From the NCBI GenBank assembly GCA_963974475.1, contig CAXBCR010000001.1, positions 62,001 through 126,000 on the forward strand: a stretch of 64,000 nucleotides of DNA, given 5' to 3'. The DNA is from CAJXZP01 sp963974475. GTDB taxonomy: Bacteria; Bacteroidota; Bacteroidia; Flavobacteriales_G; Salibacteraceae. The notes below the pieces were generated by a model. The model had not been told where the DNA came from, did no database searches, and saw only the letters and a list, made by a program, of their open reading frames with translations. This document shows positions 8,401 through 16,831 of the stretch, one piece after another (positions within the stretch are counted from its first letter, which is position 1; each line of letters starts with the position of its first letter). Made by a program: the position numbers and the translations under genes.

Positions 8401-8817
8401 ATGACATTATTTGAATTTTCTTTACGATTGGCAGCGGCCGTGGGTGCAGGTGCATTAATAGGTTTTGAACGACAATGGAACCATAAATCTGCTGGACTTA
8501 GAACTAACACTTTGGTGGCAACGGGTTCGGCTATTTACGTGCTATTATCTATTCATCTTACCCAGGATCAAGGCGATGTAACTAGAATAATTGGGCAAGT
8601 GGTTACGGGAGTTGGATTTTTGGGAGCAGGTATTATCTTTAAAGAAGGCATAAACGTACATGGGTTAACCACCGCGGCTACAGTATGGTGCAGTTCGGCT
8701 ATTGGGTGTTTGGCAGCAGCAGGGTTATTTCCGGAAACCTTAATCGGTGTGGTAACCATTGTGGCTATTAATTCGGCTCTTATTCCAATTGATAATTGGC
8801 TGACTAACAGAAAATAG
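8401..8817 (+). CDS. MgtC/SapB family membrane protein
   Basis: A 138-residue inner-membrane protein with four to five helices and the MgtC/SapB signature: GAGALIGFERQW, AGLRTNTLVATGSAIYVLLS, VVTGVGFLGAGIIFKEG and GLTTAATVWCSSAIG. It lacks the C-terminal cytosolic domain of long MgtC proteins. The family is tied to Mg2+ homeostasis and ATP-synthase control in some pathogens, but most members are uncharacterised. It directly abuts the RCK_C protein gene, so the two probably work together, perhaps in cation homeostasis. Confidence 0.9.
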   Translation: MTLFEFSLRLAAAVGAGALIGFERQWNHKSAGLRTNTLVATGSAIYVLLSIHLTQDQGDVTRIIGQVVTGVGFLGAGIIFKEGINVHGLTTAATVWCSSAIGCLAAAGLFPETLIGVVTIVAINSALIPIDNWLTNRK

Positions 8818-8861
8818 ACACATTCGTTTCGCATCTCTAAATTTATTACGAAAGGTTCTAA

Positions 8862-9308
8862 ATGAAAATTCTAAAAACAGATTCATCCAACTCAGATTTC
8901 ATTCAACTCATCGCTTTGCTAGATGCAGATTTGGCCATTAAAGATGGCGATGACCATGCCTTTTACGACCAATTTAATAAGGTAAACGACATTAAACATG
9001 TATTGGTAGCCTATGCCAATGACACCGCAATAGCTTGCGGAGCAATAAAAGAATACGATTCGGATTCGGTGGAAATTAAACGTATGTTTACCGATTCCGA
9101 TTACCGTGGAAAAGGAGCTGCCTCCGAAATTTTACAACACTTAGAAAATTGGGCGAAAGCCTTAGGTTATAAAAAGTGTATTTTAGAAACAGGTATAAAA
9201 CAATTGGAAGCAATTGGTCTGTACCCTAAAAACGGATACCATCGCATTTCAAATTACGGCCAGTATTCCGGATTAAAAACGAGTGTCTGTTTTGCAAAAG
9301 TGCTGTAA
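8862..9308 (+). CDS. GNAT-family N-acetyltransferase
   Basis: A 148-residue cytosolic protein with the GNAT core: VEIKRMFTDSDYRGKGAASE (motif A, acetyl-CoA binding, R-G-K-G), then LENWAKALGYKKCILETG and the C-terminal GLYPKNGYHRI. The substrate is unknown. It follows the MgtC/SapB gene by 44 bp and may be transcribed with it. No terminator is evident after it. Confidence 0.88.
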   Translation: MKILKTDSSNSDFIQLIALLDADLAIKDGDDHAFYDQFNKVNDIKHVLVAYANDTAIACGAIKEYDSDSVEIKRMFTDSDYRGKGAASEILQHLENWAKALGYKKCILETGIKQLEAIGLYPKNGYHRISNYGQYSGLKTSVCFAKVL

Positions 9309-9350
9309 AAGCATTCATATAAAACGAACCAACTTAAAAGGAAAACAACC

Positions 9351-9515
9351 ATGTGTAATCATATAAATAAGTGGCTAAAAAGGAATGCGCCATTTTTGGT
9401 TAGTTTGTTATTGTTTTTGGGCATTTCGGCATCTGTTTCGGCTCAAATGGAGGAGGATACTCTTTTTCGGGAATTAACATTTGACACCATCACCTCCGAG
9501 CAATTTGCCCAGTGG
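9351..9515 (+). pseudogene. 5' remnant of a secreted-protein gene, interrupted by an inverted Rhs/LamG fragment
   Basis: The frame from 9351 opens with a convincing signal peptide (FLVSLLLFLGISASVSAQ) and an acidic start of a mature protein (MEEDTLFRELTFDTITSEQF). From about 9515 on it is simply the antisense of a recognisable Rhs/LamG coding fragment and ends at 9674. I read this as the beginning of a secreted-protein gene whose remainder was replaced. The breakpoint is approximate, placed where Rhs similarity on the other strand stops. Confidence 0.5.
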
Positions 9516-9791
9516 GAATCCTTGTCCTTTGATTTTGTCGTCTTTCTCCATACCGCCAAACCCATACCTATACGAACTCACACTAGTAATGGCATGATTA
9601 ACTTTCACCCAAGTTGGGTCATCGGTATATGCGGTATTGGAACTACCCAGCACCGCATTATTAGTGGTGCTTGATTGGTCGGTGGCTATTTGCCCACTGC
9701 CATCGTTAAATTTATAATACGCCACTAAGTTTGCTTCATTGCCGGTTAACTCAATGTCCTTATTAGCGTTTATTTCGGTGGCTGATCGCAT
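9474..9791 (-). pseudogene. LamG/Rhs core fragment (remnant)
   Basis: The minus-strand frame encodes a piece of a LamG/concanavalin-like domain (RSATEINANKDIELTGNEA, LVAYYKFNDGSGQ), a short linker, and the start of an Rhs core motif (YRYGFGGMEKDDKIKGQG). The continuation GNSINYKYRxHDPRLGRF, present in the neighbouring Rhs tip, is absent and is replaced by unrelated sequence. Both ends are therefore truncated and the product is not expected to function. It has the same orientation as the Rhs tip at 10569-11537, so both may derive from one longer Rhs/LamG gene. Confidence 0.7.
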
Positions 9792-10110
9792 GTCTCAAAT
9801 TTATACTAATCGTGCAATTAATTAATGGTTTTTGATGGGTAATAATGGGTAGGGGTTGTTTTTTTTGGGGTTAAACTTTGGTGTGCTGGAGTTGTTGGGT
9901 GTTTCGGTTAGTTTCCTATTTATCTTTATCACTTGATTGCCATTAAGTTTTTCTAAGTTGCTTCGCACCTTGAAAAGCTAAAATGATCAATCTGCATCTT
10001 GGGGTTTATTTAGATGGCGAGGTGCGGGGGAGTACATCACTAAAACTGGTGCTGTTTTAGCTATTGCTCTTACTCTTATTAAACTCTACCAACTCTTCTT
10101 TCCCATAAAC
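9792..10110. other. Gene remnants, no intact gene
   Basis: On the plus strand, about 9985-10108 reads as the C-terminal end of a protein in one frame (WRGAGEYITKTGAVLAIALT, IKLYQLFF, then a TAA), after a stop about 40 codons upstream. It looks like a decayed hydrophobic C-terminus. The rest (9792-9985) is G/T-rich and non-coding. No promoter or RNA gene is recognised. Confidence 0.35.
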
Positions 10111-10111
10111 T

Positions 10112-10141
10112 AAAAAGCCCTTACATCACTGCAAAGGCTTT
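10112..10141 (-). terminator. Putative terminator downstream of the small membrane protein gene
   Basis: Read on the minus strand, AAAGCC...GGCTTT with a second inner stem (TGCAA/TTACA-like, one mismatch) is followed by a T-run. It lies 31 bp after the stop of the gene at 10172. Confidence 0.6.
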
Positions 10142-10171
10142 CCTGTTATTTCTTACTTATTCTTCCCAGTG

Positions 10172-10594
10172 TTAACTAAAAAACAAAACATAAACAACAT
10201 ACAACATATGTAACACTAATAGTAAATTAACCTCTCTAATTAGACCTCGCCAAATCTTAATCCGAGGATACTTTGATAAAAGTATCCCAACATCTTTTCT
10301 TGATAACATAGATAAACCTATTGGCTGAAATTTAGATACCCTATAAGCATACCGCCCCATACTCTCTTTATCTATTAAAGTTCCAATCTTTATTATTAGC
10401 ACAAATTTAAGGAGATACGGAATGACTATCATTAAAAAAAAATATTCCTCAATAAATTTTAAACCGTTAACATAATCAAAAAAATAAAACTGAAATAATA
10501 AAATAAATATTACAGAATATAATATAGGAAAAACAAATACTAAACGAAAATTACCCATTCCCAAAAAATTACAATCCTTTTTTATTAATCTCAT
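10172..10594 (-). CDS. Small membrane protein downstream of Rhs tip; candidate immunity protein
   Basis: A protein of 140 residues with at least three predicted membrane helices (LVFVFPILYSVIFILLFQFY, FFLMIVIPYLLKFVLIIKI, LLLVLHMLYVVYVLFF) and a basic loop between the last two. I recognise no family. The ATG used overlaps the end of the Rhs tip by 26 bp. An alternative ATG at 10558 (MGNFRLVF) lies 10 nt after the Rhs stop. In Rhs systems the gene directly after the toxin tip usually encodes the cognate immunity protein, and an integral membrane immunity protein would suit a membrane- or periplasm-acting toxin. This role is inference from position only. Confidence 0.6.
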   Translation of the reverse strand: MRLIKKDCNFLGMGNFRLVFVFPILYSVIFILLFQFYFFDYVNGLKFIEEYFFLMIVIPYLLKFVLIIKIGTLIDKESMGRYAYRVSKFQPIGLSMLSRKDVGILLSKYPRIKIWRGLIREVNLLLVLHMLYVVYVLFFS

Positions 10595-11537
10595 TTAAAA
10601 CCGACCCCATAACATACATAGTTTCATTTACCTCTGAAAGTTCTTTTTCAGAAGCATTTAACTCCTGAACAGTCTGGTTATATAATTGCATATACTCAAC
10701 TTGCTGATAAGTTCCATCAAGGTTTTGCTTTTGTAAAGCTTCTGACAGAACGTCTTTACGCTCTTGTAAAATTCTTACATCTGATTCTAAATTATTACGC
10801 TTTGAAACTAATTCATCCATTTTTGAAGATAACACTTTACTAACTTGAGCCATAACCACCCTAGGCATTTTAGCTATATCAATACTACTTGCGTGTTTTA
10901 ATTTTGTCGTTGTTGAATAACCATTAATAGACATAGTTGCAAGACTTGGACCTGCATCAAATGACACAGACCAACCTTTATAATTACCCGAAGTCACTCT
11001 ACTAATTGACATTCCACCACCAAGAACAGTAAACGAAGCACCAAATGAAGTTCCAGCTCCTTCAGCTTCGCCTAGTAATGGCATATCCGGATAATACGAA
11101 ATACTAATACTTGAAGGAGTTACTCCAATATCAGTATCGAAACCAACACCATGTCCTATGTATTCAGCCATACCATCTGGCCCAAACGCGAACCCTCCCT
11201 CAGCATCTGCAGAAAAGCCAAAAGAAGCCCCCGACCGCATACCTAGCAATACAACTTCCAAACCCTCAAACTCAATACCATCAATCACTCTATTCTCGCT
11301 AAAAGCATAAGGACTATTCCATGGGTACTTAGAAGATAACGGGTCAATACTTAAGAACCTACCAAGTCTCGGGTCATGAACTCTATATTTGTAATTTATA
11401 CTATTTCCTTCGCCTTTCCACTCATCATCCTTTTCCTGTCCTTGGAAGCCATAACGGTAATCATTGGAGTTAAATGTTCTCCCGGGTAGAAGAGACCCAA
11501 AAGCATAATAATCCGTACAAAACCCGCCCCATCTCAT
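10569..11537 (-). CDS. Orphan Rhs-family C-terminal tip with unrecognised variable domain
   Basis: The first ~90 residues are the end of an Rhs core: DYYAFGSLLPGR, NDYRYGFQGQEKDDEWKGEG, NSINYKYRVHDPRLGRFLS, and the closing NSPYAFSENRVIDGIEFEG. The other ~230 residues are a variable domain: a Gly/Ser-rich beta-like part (about 95-215) followed by a Lys/Glu-rich coiled coil (about 225-315, VSKRNNLESDVRILQERKDV). I do not recognise its activity. There is no signal peptide, Rhs barrel or secretion domain. The leading MRWGGFCT is not Rhs-like and begins one base past the stop of the peptide-transporter gene, so the gene is 5'-truncated. Such orphan tips serve as silent cassettes in other bacteria. 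Confidence 0.7.
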   Translation of the reverse strand: MRWGGFCTDYYAFGSLLPGRTFNSNDYRYGFQGQEKDDEWKGEGNSINYKYRVHDPRLGRFLSIDPLSSKYPWNSPYAFSENRVIDGIEFEGLEVVLLGMRSGASFGFSADAEGGFAFGPDGMAEYIGHGVGFDTDIGVTPSSISISYYPDMPLLGEAEGAGTSFGASFTVLGGGMSISRVTSGNYKGWSVSFDAGPSLATMSINGYSTTTKLKHASSIDIAKMPRVVMAQVSKVLSSKMDELVSKRNNLESDVRILQERKDVLSEALQKQNLDGTYQQVEYMQLYNQTVQELNASEKELSEVNETMYVMGSVLNEINKKGL

Positions 11538-11538
11538 T

Positions 11539-12879
11539 CTATGCTACCTCTTCGGCTCCATGGGTGAGGGCTTTTAGTTTTTTCACGAAAAGCAATATCA
11601 AAACTCCTAGGCAGAACGTAAAAATGGCAATTCCAGAAAATATAGCCATTTCGCCCGATTCTTGGGCGGCTTCGCCTAATATACCGGCAATTTTGTTACC
11701 AATTCCGGTAATGGCAAAATAAGAGCCCATCATTAAACTGGCGTATTTCATAGGGGCCAATTTGGTGATAAACGACAACGCTACGGGCGATATACTCAAC
11801 TCGGCAATGACATGCAAAAAGTAGGCTAAAAACAACCAATATACAGGACCTTTTCCAAGCGCTGAAACAGACACGTCATAGGCGGCACCCATTAGGGCTA
11901 CAAAACCTAAACTCATGATAATGGAGCCAACACCCATTTTGAATAGCGAGGATGATTCTTTTCCTTTTTGACGCCAGCGCACCCAAAAATAAGCCATAGG
12001 CGCTCCCAAAAATACTACATACAGCGCATGCAATGATTGAAAGAAACTGGCTGGAATTTCCATACCAAATACTACGCGGTCTATCTTATTTTTGGCGTAC
12101 AGATTCATTAATCCACCGGCTTGCTCATAGGCTGCCCAGAAAAACATGACGATTAAAAATGATAAAAACATCACTAGCATTCGGTCCTTTTCAATTTTGG
12201 TCAACGGCTGCGAAGCTAAATGCGCATGTTCTTTCGATTTGGTAAGCAACTCTCCGATTCCGGTTAATTGTTTTTTGCCAAATACGTACACAATTTGACC
12301 TAAAATCATACCGAATCCGGCTAGCGAAAAGCCAAGGTGCCAGCTCACTTTTTCACCAAAATAACCGACTAACAAGGGCGCTAAGACGGCCCCAATATTG
12401 ATTCCAATATAAAAAATGGTGAACCCAGAATCGCGTTTTTCGTCTCCAGATTTATACAAACTCCCCACCATGGTACTGATGTTTGGTTTTAACATTCCTA
12501 CGCCACTCACAATCAAGAAAAGTCCGGCATAAAAGGTATTCATGTTATCGATAGCCAACGCAAATTGGCCCAGAATAATTAGCACCCCACCAATTAAAAC
12601 CGATTTTTTTTGACCCAACCATTTATCGGCTATTGCGCCTCCAAAAATACCCATGAAATACACCATCATGGTGTACCAACCATATAGCGCTAGCGCTTCT
12701 TTATCGGTCCATCCCAAACCTGGGTTTGTTGCATCGGTAGTGGCTGCTGTAAGGTATAACACCAAAATGGCGCGCATTCCGTAAAACGAAAATCGTTCCC
12801 ATAGTTCGGTAAAGAATAAAATAAAAAGACCCTTTGGATGTCCAAAAATTGTTTGATTTTGCATGGCTTTAATTTTCAA
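11539..12879 (-). CDS. POT-family (PTR2) proton-dependent oligopeptide transporter
   Basis: A 446-residue major-facilitator protein with about 12-14 helices that takes up di/tripeptides with protons. The POT signature is present: LFILFFTELWERFSFYGMRA (E-x-x-E-R-F), the motif GGAIADKWLGQKKSVLIGG, and DSGFTIFYIGINIGAVLAPL. The second in-frame Met (MQNQTIFGHPKG) at 12864 is an equally good start. It is the third gene on the minus strand after glpK and glpD. Two S46 dipeptidyl-peptidases elsewhere in the window would generate its dipeptide substrates. The Rhs tip begins at its stop codon. Confidence 0.93.
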   Translation of the reverse strand: MKIKAMQNQTIFGHPKGLFILFFTELWERFSFYGMRAILVLYLTAATTDATNPGLGWTDKEALALYGWYTMMVYFMGIFGGAIADKWLGQKKSVLIGGVLIILGQFALAIDNMNTFYAGLFLIVSGVGMLKPNISTMVGSLYKSGDEKRDSGFTIFYIGINIGAVLAPLLVGYFGEKVSWHLGFSLAGFGMILGQIVYVFGKKQLTGIGELLTKSKEHAHLASQPLTKIEKDRMLVMFLSFLIVMFFWAAYEQAGGLMNLYAKNKIDRVVFGMEIPASFFQSLHALYVVFLGAPMAYFWVRWRQKGKESSSLFKMGVGSIIMSLGFVALMGAAYDVSVSALGKGPVYWLFLAYFLHVIAELSISPVALSFITKLAPMKYASLMMGSYFAITGIGNKIAGILGEAAQESGEMAIFSGIAIFTFCLGVLILLFVKKLKALTHGAEEVA

Positions 12880-12975
12880 AAAGCTAAAGGTAATTTTCTT
12901 TTTGAAATAGGCTCAATCCAGTTTCAATTTCCACTTCAAATTGAATCGTCATTGCATCGGAACTATCCGTACCAA

Positions 12976-14550
12976 TTAATCCAAAATATATCCTTTTGCC
13001 AATTCTTTAAATTGATTTATTTGATTCGTTTTCCAATCGTTTGAATAGCCTAATTCATTCGCCATCAATACGGCTACTTTTGGAGCCATTTTCACACTTA
13101 CCCGTGCATCCAAAAACAGCGCACGTGTTCTACGCGCCAAAACATCTTCAATGGTTCGTGCCATTTCGTGACGAATTGCCCAAATTACTTCCGCCTGCGT
13201 ATAGGGCAAATCGGGATGCAACTCTTTGCCCAGTTCGGGGTTTTCTGCAATCATTTTTTGAATTTCGGGTAAATCTGAGCCATATACATGCCAATGTTTG
13301 CTAAAATCTAAATCTCTTGCAGCGCCATGAATATGGGTGCTACAGGTCACGCATTCGCGCTCATCAATACCAGCCAACATCGGGATTTTACTAACTACAT
13401 CCTCGCCCATTTGTCGGTAGGTAGTCCATTTACCTCCAATAATGGTGATTAATCCCGACAAGGAGACCATGATTTTATGACTTCTCGAAACCTCTTTGGA
13501 GGCCACTTCCTTCCCTTCTTCTTTAGGCACAGCGGCCAATGGGCGTAACCCTGCAAAAACGCTCAACACATCTTTTCTGGTGGGTGGTTTTACCAAATAA
13601 CCGGAAGCGGTTTCTAAAATAAAATCAATTTCCTCTGCCAGGGCTTGGGGTTCAATTTCCGGTTTTTCACGCGGTGTATCTGTTGTGCCCAAAATCACTT
13701 TATCATGCCATGGAACGGCAAACAAAACGCGCCCATCTGAGGTTTTTGGAATCATGATGGCATAATCACTGGGTAAAAATGCTTTGGGTAAAACCAAATG
13801 CACTCCCTGGCTGGGCATCACTATTTCTTTATGGGTTTTGGTATCCATTTTCAAAATACTATCCACAAAAACGCCTGTGGCATTTACCACCGTTTTGGTA
13901 CGAATAGTATAGGTTTCGTTGGCTTCTTTATCAAATGCGGTGAGACCAATTATGAGTTCATCGGCATCTTTAAGCAGTGATTTAACCTCGATGTAATTGG
14001 CTACCGTACCTCCGTTATCGTTGATGGATTGGGCTAAATTAATAGCTAATCGGGAATCATCAAATTGGCCATCATGGTAAATCACTCCGCCACGCAAATC
14101 CTCTTCAATCAAATTAGGAATGTAACGCATCACTTCCTCCTTAGAAATATGCTGGGATGGCCCCAATCCTAATTTACCCGACATTTTATCATACATTTTT
14201 AACCCAACGGTATAAAATGTTCCTCCCCACCATCGGTAATTCGGGATAATGAATTTTCTGTTTTCAAATAAATGAGGCGCGTTAAATTTTAATCTTCCGC
14301 GTTCACGCAGCGCTTCCAAAACCAATGAAATATCTCCTTGGGCTAAATAGCGTACTCCGCCATGCACCAATTTGGTGCTTTTTGACGAGGTGCCTTTGGC
14401 AAAATCATACGATTCTAGTAGTAAAGTTTTGTATCCGCGCGAAGAGGCATCTAAGGCGACTCCAAGTCCGCTTGCTCCTCCGCCAATAACAACGACATCC
14501 CAATTTATAGTGGTGTCTTTAATTTTGGTAATTGCTATTTCTCTGTTCAT
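12976..14550 (-). CDS. glpD: Aerobic glycerol-3-phosphate dehydrogenase (FAD)
   Basis: A 524-residue membrane-associated flavoprotein that oxidises sn-glycerol 3-phosphate to dihydroxyacetone phosphate and passes electrons to quinone. The FAD dinucleotide fold (VVVIGGGASGLGVALDASSR) lies at residues ~19-45. It is followed by the family signature TSSKSTKLVHGGVRYL, the catalytic-domain GRVLFAVPWHDKVILGTTDT and a C-terminal DAO_C helical domain. It follows glpK by 25 bp on the same strand, giving a complete glycerol-to-DHAP route. It is full length. Confidence 0.95.
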   Translation of the reverse strand: MNREIAITKIKDTTINWDVVVIGGGASGLGVALDASSRGYKTLLLESYDFAKGTSSKSTKLVHGGVRYLAQGDISLVLEALRERGRLKFNAPHLFENRKFIIPNYRWWGGTFYTVGLKMYDKMSGKLGLGPSQHISKEEVMRYIPNLIEEDLRGGVIYHDGQFDDSRLAINLAQSINDNGGTVANYIEVKSLLKDADELIIGLTAFDKEANETYTIRTKTVVNATGVFVDSILKMDTKTHKEIVMPSQGVHLVLPKAFLPSDYAIMIPKTSDGRVLFAVPWHDKVILGTTDTPREKPEIEPQALAEEIDFILETASGYLVKPPTRKDVLSVFAGLRPLAAVPKEEGKEVASKEVSRSHKIMVSLSGLITIIGGKWTTYRQMGEDVVSKIPMLAGIDERECVTCSTHIHGAARDLDFSKHWHVYGSDLPEIQKMIAENPELGKELHPDLPYTQAEVIWAIRHEMARTIEDVLARRTRALFLDARVSVKMAPKVAVLMANELGYSNDWKTNQINQFKELAKGYILD

Positions 14551-14575
14551 CCGTTTCCTTCTAATTGGGTAATAC

Positions 14576-16060
14576 TTAATTCCAACCTAAGCTTCGTTTC
14601 ACGGCTTCATTCCATCTGGATCGCAACAATTTCACTCTTTTTTCTTCCATTTCGGGTAGGAAAGTTTTCTCTAGCGACCACTTATTTTTCAGACTATCAA
14701 TGGTTTGAATACCAGTCCCTATGCTTGCCAAAAAGGCCACTCCCAACGCGGTGGTTTCCAATTGGGTGGGTTTCAACACTTTTGTTTTCGATATATCTGC
14801 CTGAAATTGAAGCAGTAAATCATTTGCAGCCGCTCCACCATCTACTCTAAGTTCGGTAATTTCTGAATCTAAATCGCCCGACATGGCTTGCAGCACATCG
14901 TTTACTTGAAAACAAATACTTTCTAATGCCGCTCGGGTCAAATTGGCTTTCGAGGTACCTCGGGTAATTCCGAAAATAGCTCCACGCGCATTTGGGTCCC
15001 AATGTGGAGCACCCAAACCCGTGAGTGCCGGTACAAAATATACCCCACCATTATCATCGGCCGCTTCGGCTAAGGTTTCGCAATCTGCAGCTTCCACAAA
15101 AAACTCCATTTCATCGCGTAGCCATTGAATTACGGCTCCGCCAATAAATACACTTCCTTCCAAGGCATAGGTTACTTCCCCTCCCATTTTCCACCCAATG
15201 GTAGATAACATTTTATGGCTCGATTTTAAAATTTGATTTCCCGTATTTAGCATCAAAAAACACCCTGTTCCGTAAGTACTTTTAGCCATCCCCGAATCGG
15301 TACACAACTGGCCAAAAAGTGCTGCTTGCTGATCGCCTGCCATACCCGTAATAGGAATGGGCACCCCGAATAACTCGGAATCCGTTACCGCTAGTTCACC
15401 ACAACTGTCTACCACCGTAGGCAGCATGGATTTGGGGATTTGAAACAAATCTAATAACGCGGTATCCCATTCTAATGTGGCAATATTAAACAGCATGGTA
15501 CGACTCGCATTACTTGCATCGGTTATATGCGTTTTTCCATTGGTTAATTTCCAAACCAACCAGCTATCCACGGTTCCAAAAGCCAATTTTCCGGCCGTTG
15601 CTAAGGCACGCGCACCTTCCACGTTTTCTAAAACCCAATGAATTTTTGTAGCCGAGAAATACGCATCCAAAACCAATCCCGTTTTTTCTGAAATCATTTC
15701 TTCGTGCCCTGCCAAAATCAATTTCTTACAGTAATCGGCTGTTCTTCTATCTTGCCACACAATGGCGTTATACACTGGAATTCCTGTTTCCCGGTTCCAC
15801 ACTATCGTGGTTTCACGTTGGTTTGTTATTCCAATGGCGGAAATATTTTTACTGGAAATTTCACTTTCCTGCAAGGCCAATTGAGCGGTTGCTAATTGCG
15901 TTTTCCAAATCAATTCAGGGTCATGTTCCACCCAGCTCGGTTGCGGATAAAATTGTTTAAACTCCTGTTGCTGGGTTATTTCTCGTTTAAATGCCTCATT
16001 GTAAATGATAGCTCTGGAACTAGTCGTTCCCTGATCTAATGCAAGTATGAATTTTGACAT
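14576..16060 (-). CDS. glpK: Glycerol kinase
   Basis: A 494-residue cytosolic FGGY-family kinase, ATP + glycerol to glycerol 3-phosphate. The N-terminal phosphate-binding loop LALDQGTTSSRAIIYN, substrate region NAIVWQDRRTADYC, FGTVDSWLVWKLTNGKTHIT and C-terminal ATP-binding LRVDGGAAANDLLLQFQADI all match GlpK. It is full length. It is the first gene of the glpK-glpD-POT cluster. No glycerol facilitator (glpF) gene is nearby, and I saw no obvious -7 box in the 90-bp upstream gap. Confidence 0.96.
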   Translation of the reverse strand: MSKFILALDQGTTSSRAIIYNEAFKREITQQQEFKQFYPQPSWVEHDPELIWKTQLATAQLALQESEISSKNISAIGITNQRETTIVWNRETGIPVYNAIVWQDRRTADYCKKLILAGHEEMISEKTGLVLDAYFSATKIHWVLENVEGARALATAGKLAFGTVDSWLVWKLTNGKTHITDASNASRTMLFNIATLEWDTALLDLFQIPKSMLPTVVDSCGELAVTDSELFGVPIPITGMAGDQQAALFGQLCTDSGMAKSTYGTGCFLMLNTGNQILKSSHKMLSTIGWKMGGEVTYALEGSVFIGGAVIQWLRDEMEFFVEAADCETLAEAADDNGGVYFVPALTGLGAPHWDPNARGAIFGITRGTSKANLTRAALESICFQVNDVLQAMSGDLDSEITELRVDGGAAANDLLLQFQADISKTKVLKPTQLETTALGVAFLASIGTGIQTIDSLKNKWSLEKTFLPEMEEKRVKLLRSRWNEAVKRSLGWN

Positions 16061-16150
16061 GTTGTTCCTTGTTTTTATTGGTAGCTAAAGGTCTGTTTTC
16101 TCTAAATTAAAAACAGAAAATGAAATTTCTGCTCGGTTAAATTCACTCCG

Positions 16151-16624
16151 TCATCCTTTATCTTTTACCGATAAACCTAGCGTAAACTCAGCTACCACTT
16201 CCGGATTTTCTGGATAGTTAATAACCGCATCTACTCTAATTCCCTGTGTAACGCGTTCTTTGGTCTGGATGGTTTCATCTACCATAGCTTCAATTTGTTG
16301 TCCTGCTTCCGATATAAAAAACACATCACTTTCTGGTCGTCTCAAAAAATCTGCTTTAAAATCTTTAAACGCAAGTGATATTTTACTCTTCCGGTTATCG
16401 GCTATATGAAACGCTTGAAAAGCGCCTGCTAAATCGGCTCCTATAGATAATGCACCAAAATACATGGAGCCTAAATGATTTTTGGTTTTTCTACGCAATG
16501 GAACCCGAACCACCATTCGTTTATCGGTTAGTTCGACTAATTTGGGGTTAATAAACCCGATTAATGGAATTTTGAAAAATCCAAATAACCATAACATTCG
16601 TTTTGCTCTTCGTAAGTCACTCAT
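16151..16624 (-). CDS. DUF4442 hotdog-fold protein (thioesterase-like)
   Basis: A 157-residue protein with the DUF4442/PaaI-like hotdog pattern: the helix segment NHLGSMYFGALSIGADLAGA, then beta strands KISLAFKDFKADFLRRPESD and EAMVDETIQTKERVTQGIRV. Hotdog proteins of this type usually hydrolyse acyl-CoA or acyl-ACP thioesters, but no substrate can be read from sequence. A -7 box TAAATTTG ends 7 bp before its ATG, suggesting little or no 5' leader and a transcription unit separate from glpK. Confidence 0.75.
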   Translation of the reverse strand: MSDLRRAKRMLWLFGFFKIPLIGFINPKLVELTDKRMVVRVPLRRKTKNHLGSMYFGALSIGADLAGAFQAFHIADNRKSKISLAFKDFKADFLRRPESDVFFISEAGQQIEAMVDETIQTKERVTQGIRVDAVINYPENPEVVAEFTLGLSVKDKG

Positions 16625-16630
16625 AGGTCA

Positions 16631-16638
16631 CAAATTTA
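16631..16638 (-). promoter_or_regulatory. Putative -7 box almost on the start codon of the DUF4442 gene
   Basis: The minus strand reads TAAATTTG, then TGACCT, then ATG. If initiation occurs 5-7 nt after the box, the mRNA is essentially leaderless. Confidence 0.4.
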
Positions 16639-16831
16639 CTGAAATGTAAATAGTATATCACCATCCCTAAAAACCGTTTATCCAACTTACATTCCATACA
16701 AACAAAAGTCACGTACCAATCCTTTCTTTTTGCGTACAATTGCAACTATAACAAAAAAACAAAAACAGGTAAATTAAGCTTTGGGTTATTATGCTAAAAC
16801 CCAGGGTGCGATTTGCAAAAATCAAAAACAG

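Noticed and set aside
9351..9674. Reading the whole frame 9351-9674 as one secreted protein
   Set aside because: From about 9515 on it is exactly antisense to a recognisable LamG/Rhs coding fragment, so only the signal-peptide part is likely native.
16735..16744. TACAATTGCA as promoter of the DPP7-like gene
   Set aside because: It departs from TAnnTTTG inside the TTTG core and has no -33 partner. Possible, but too weak to list as a feature.
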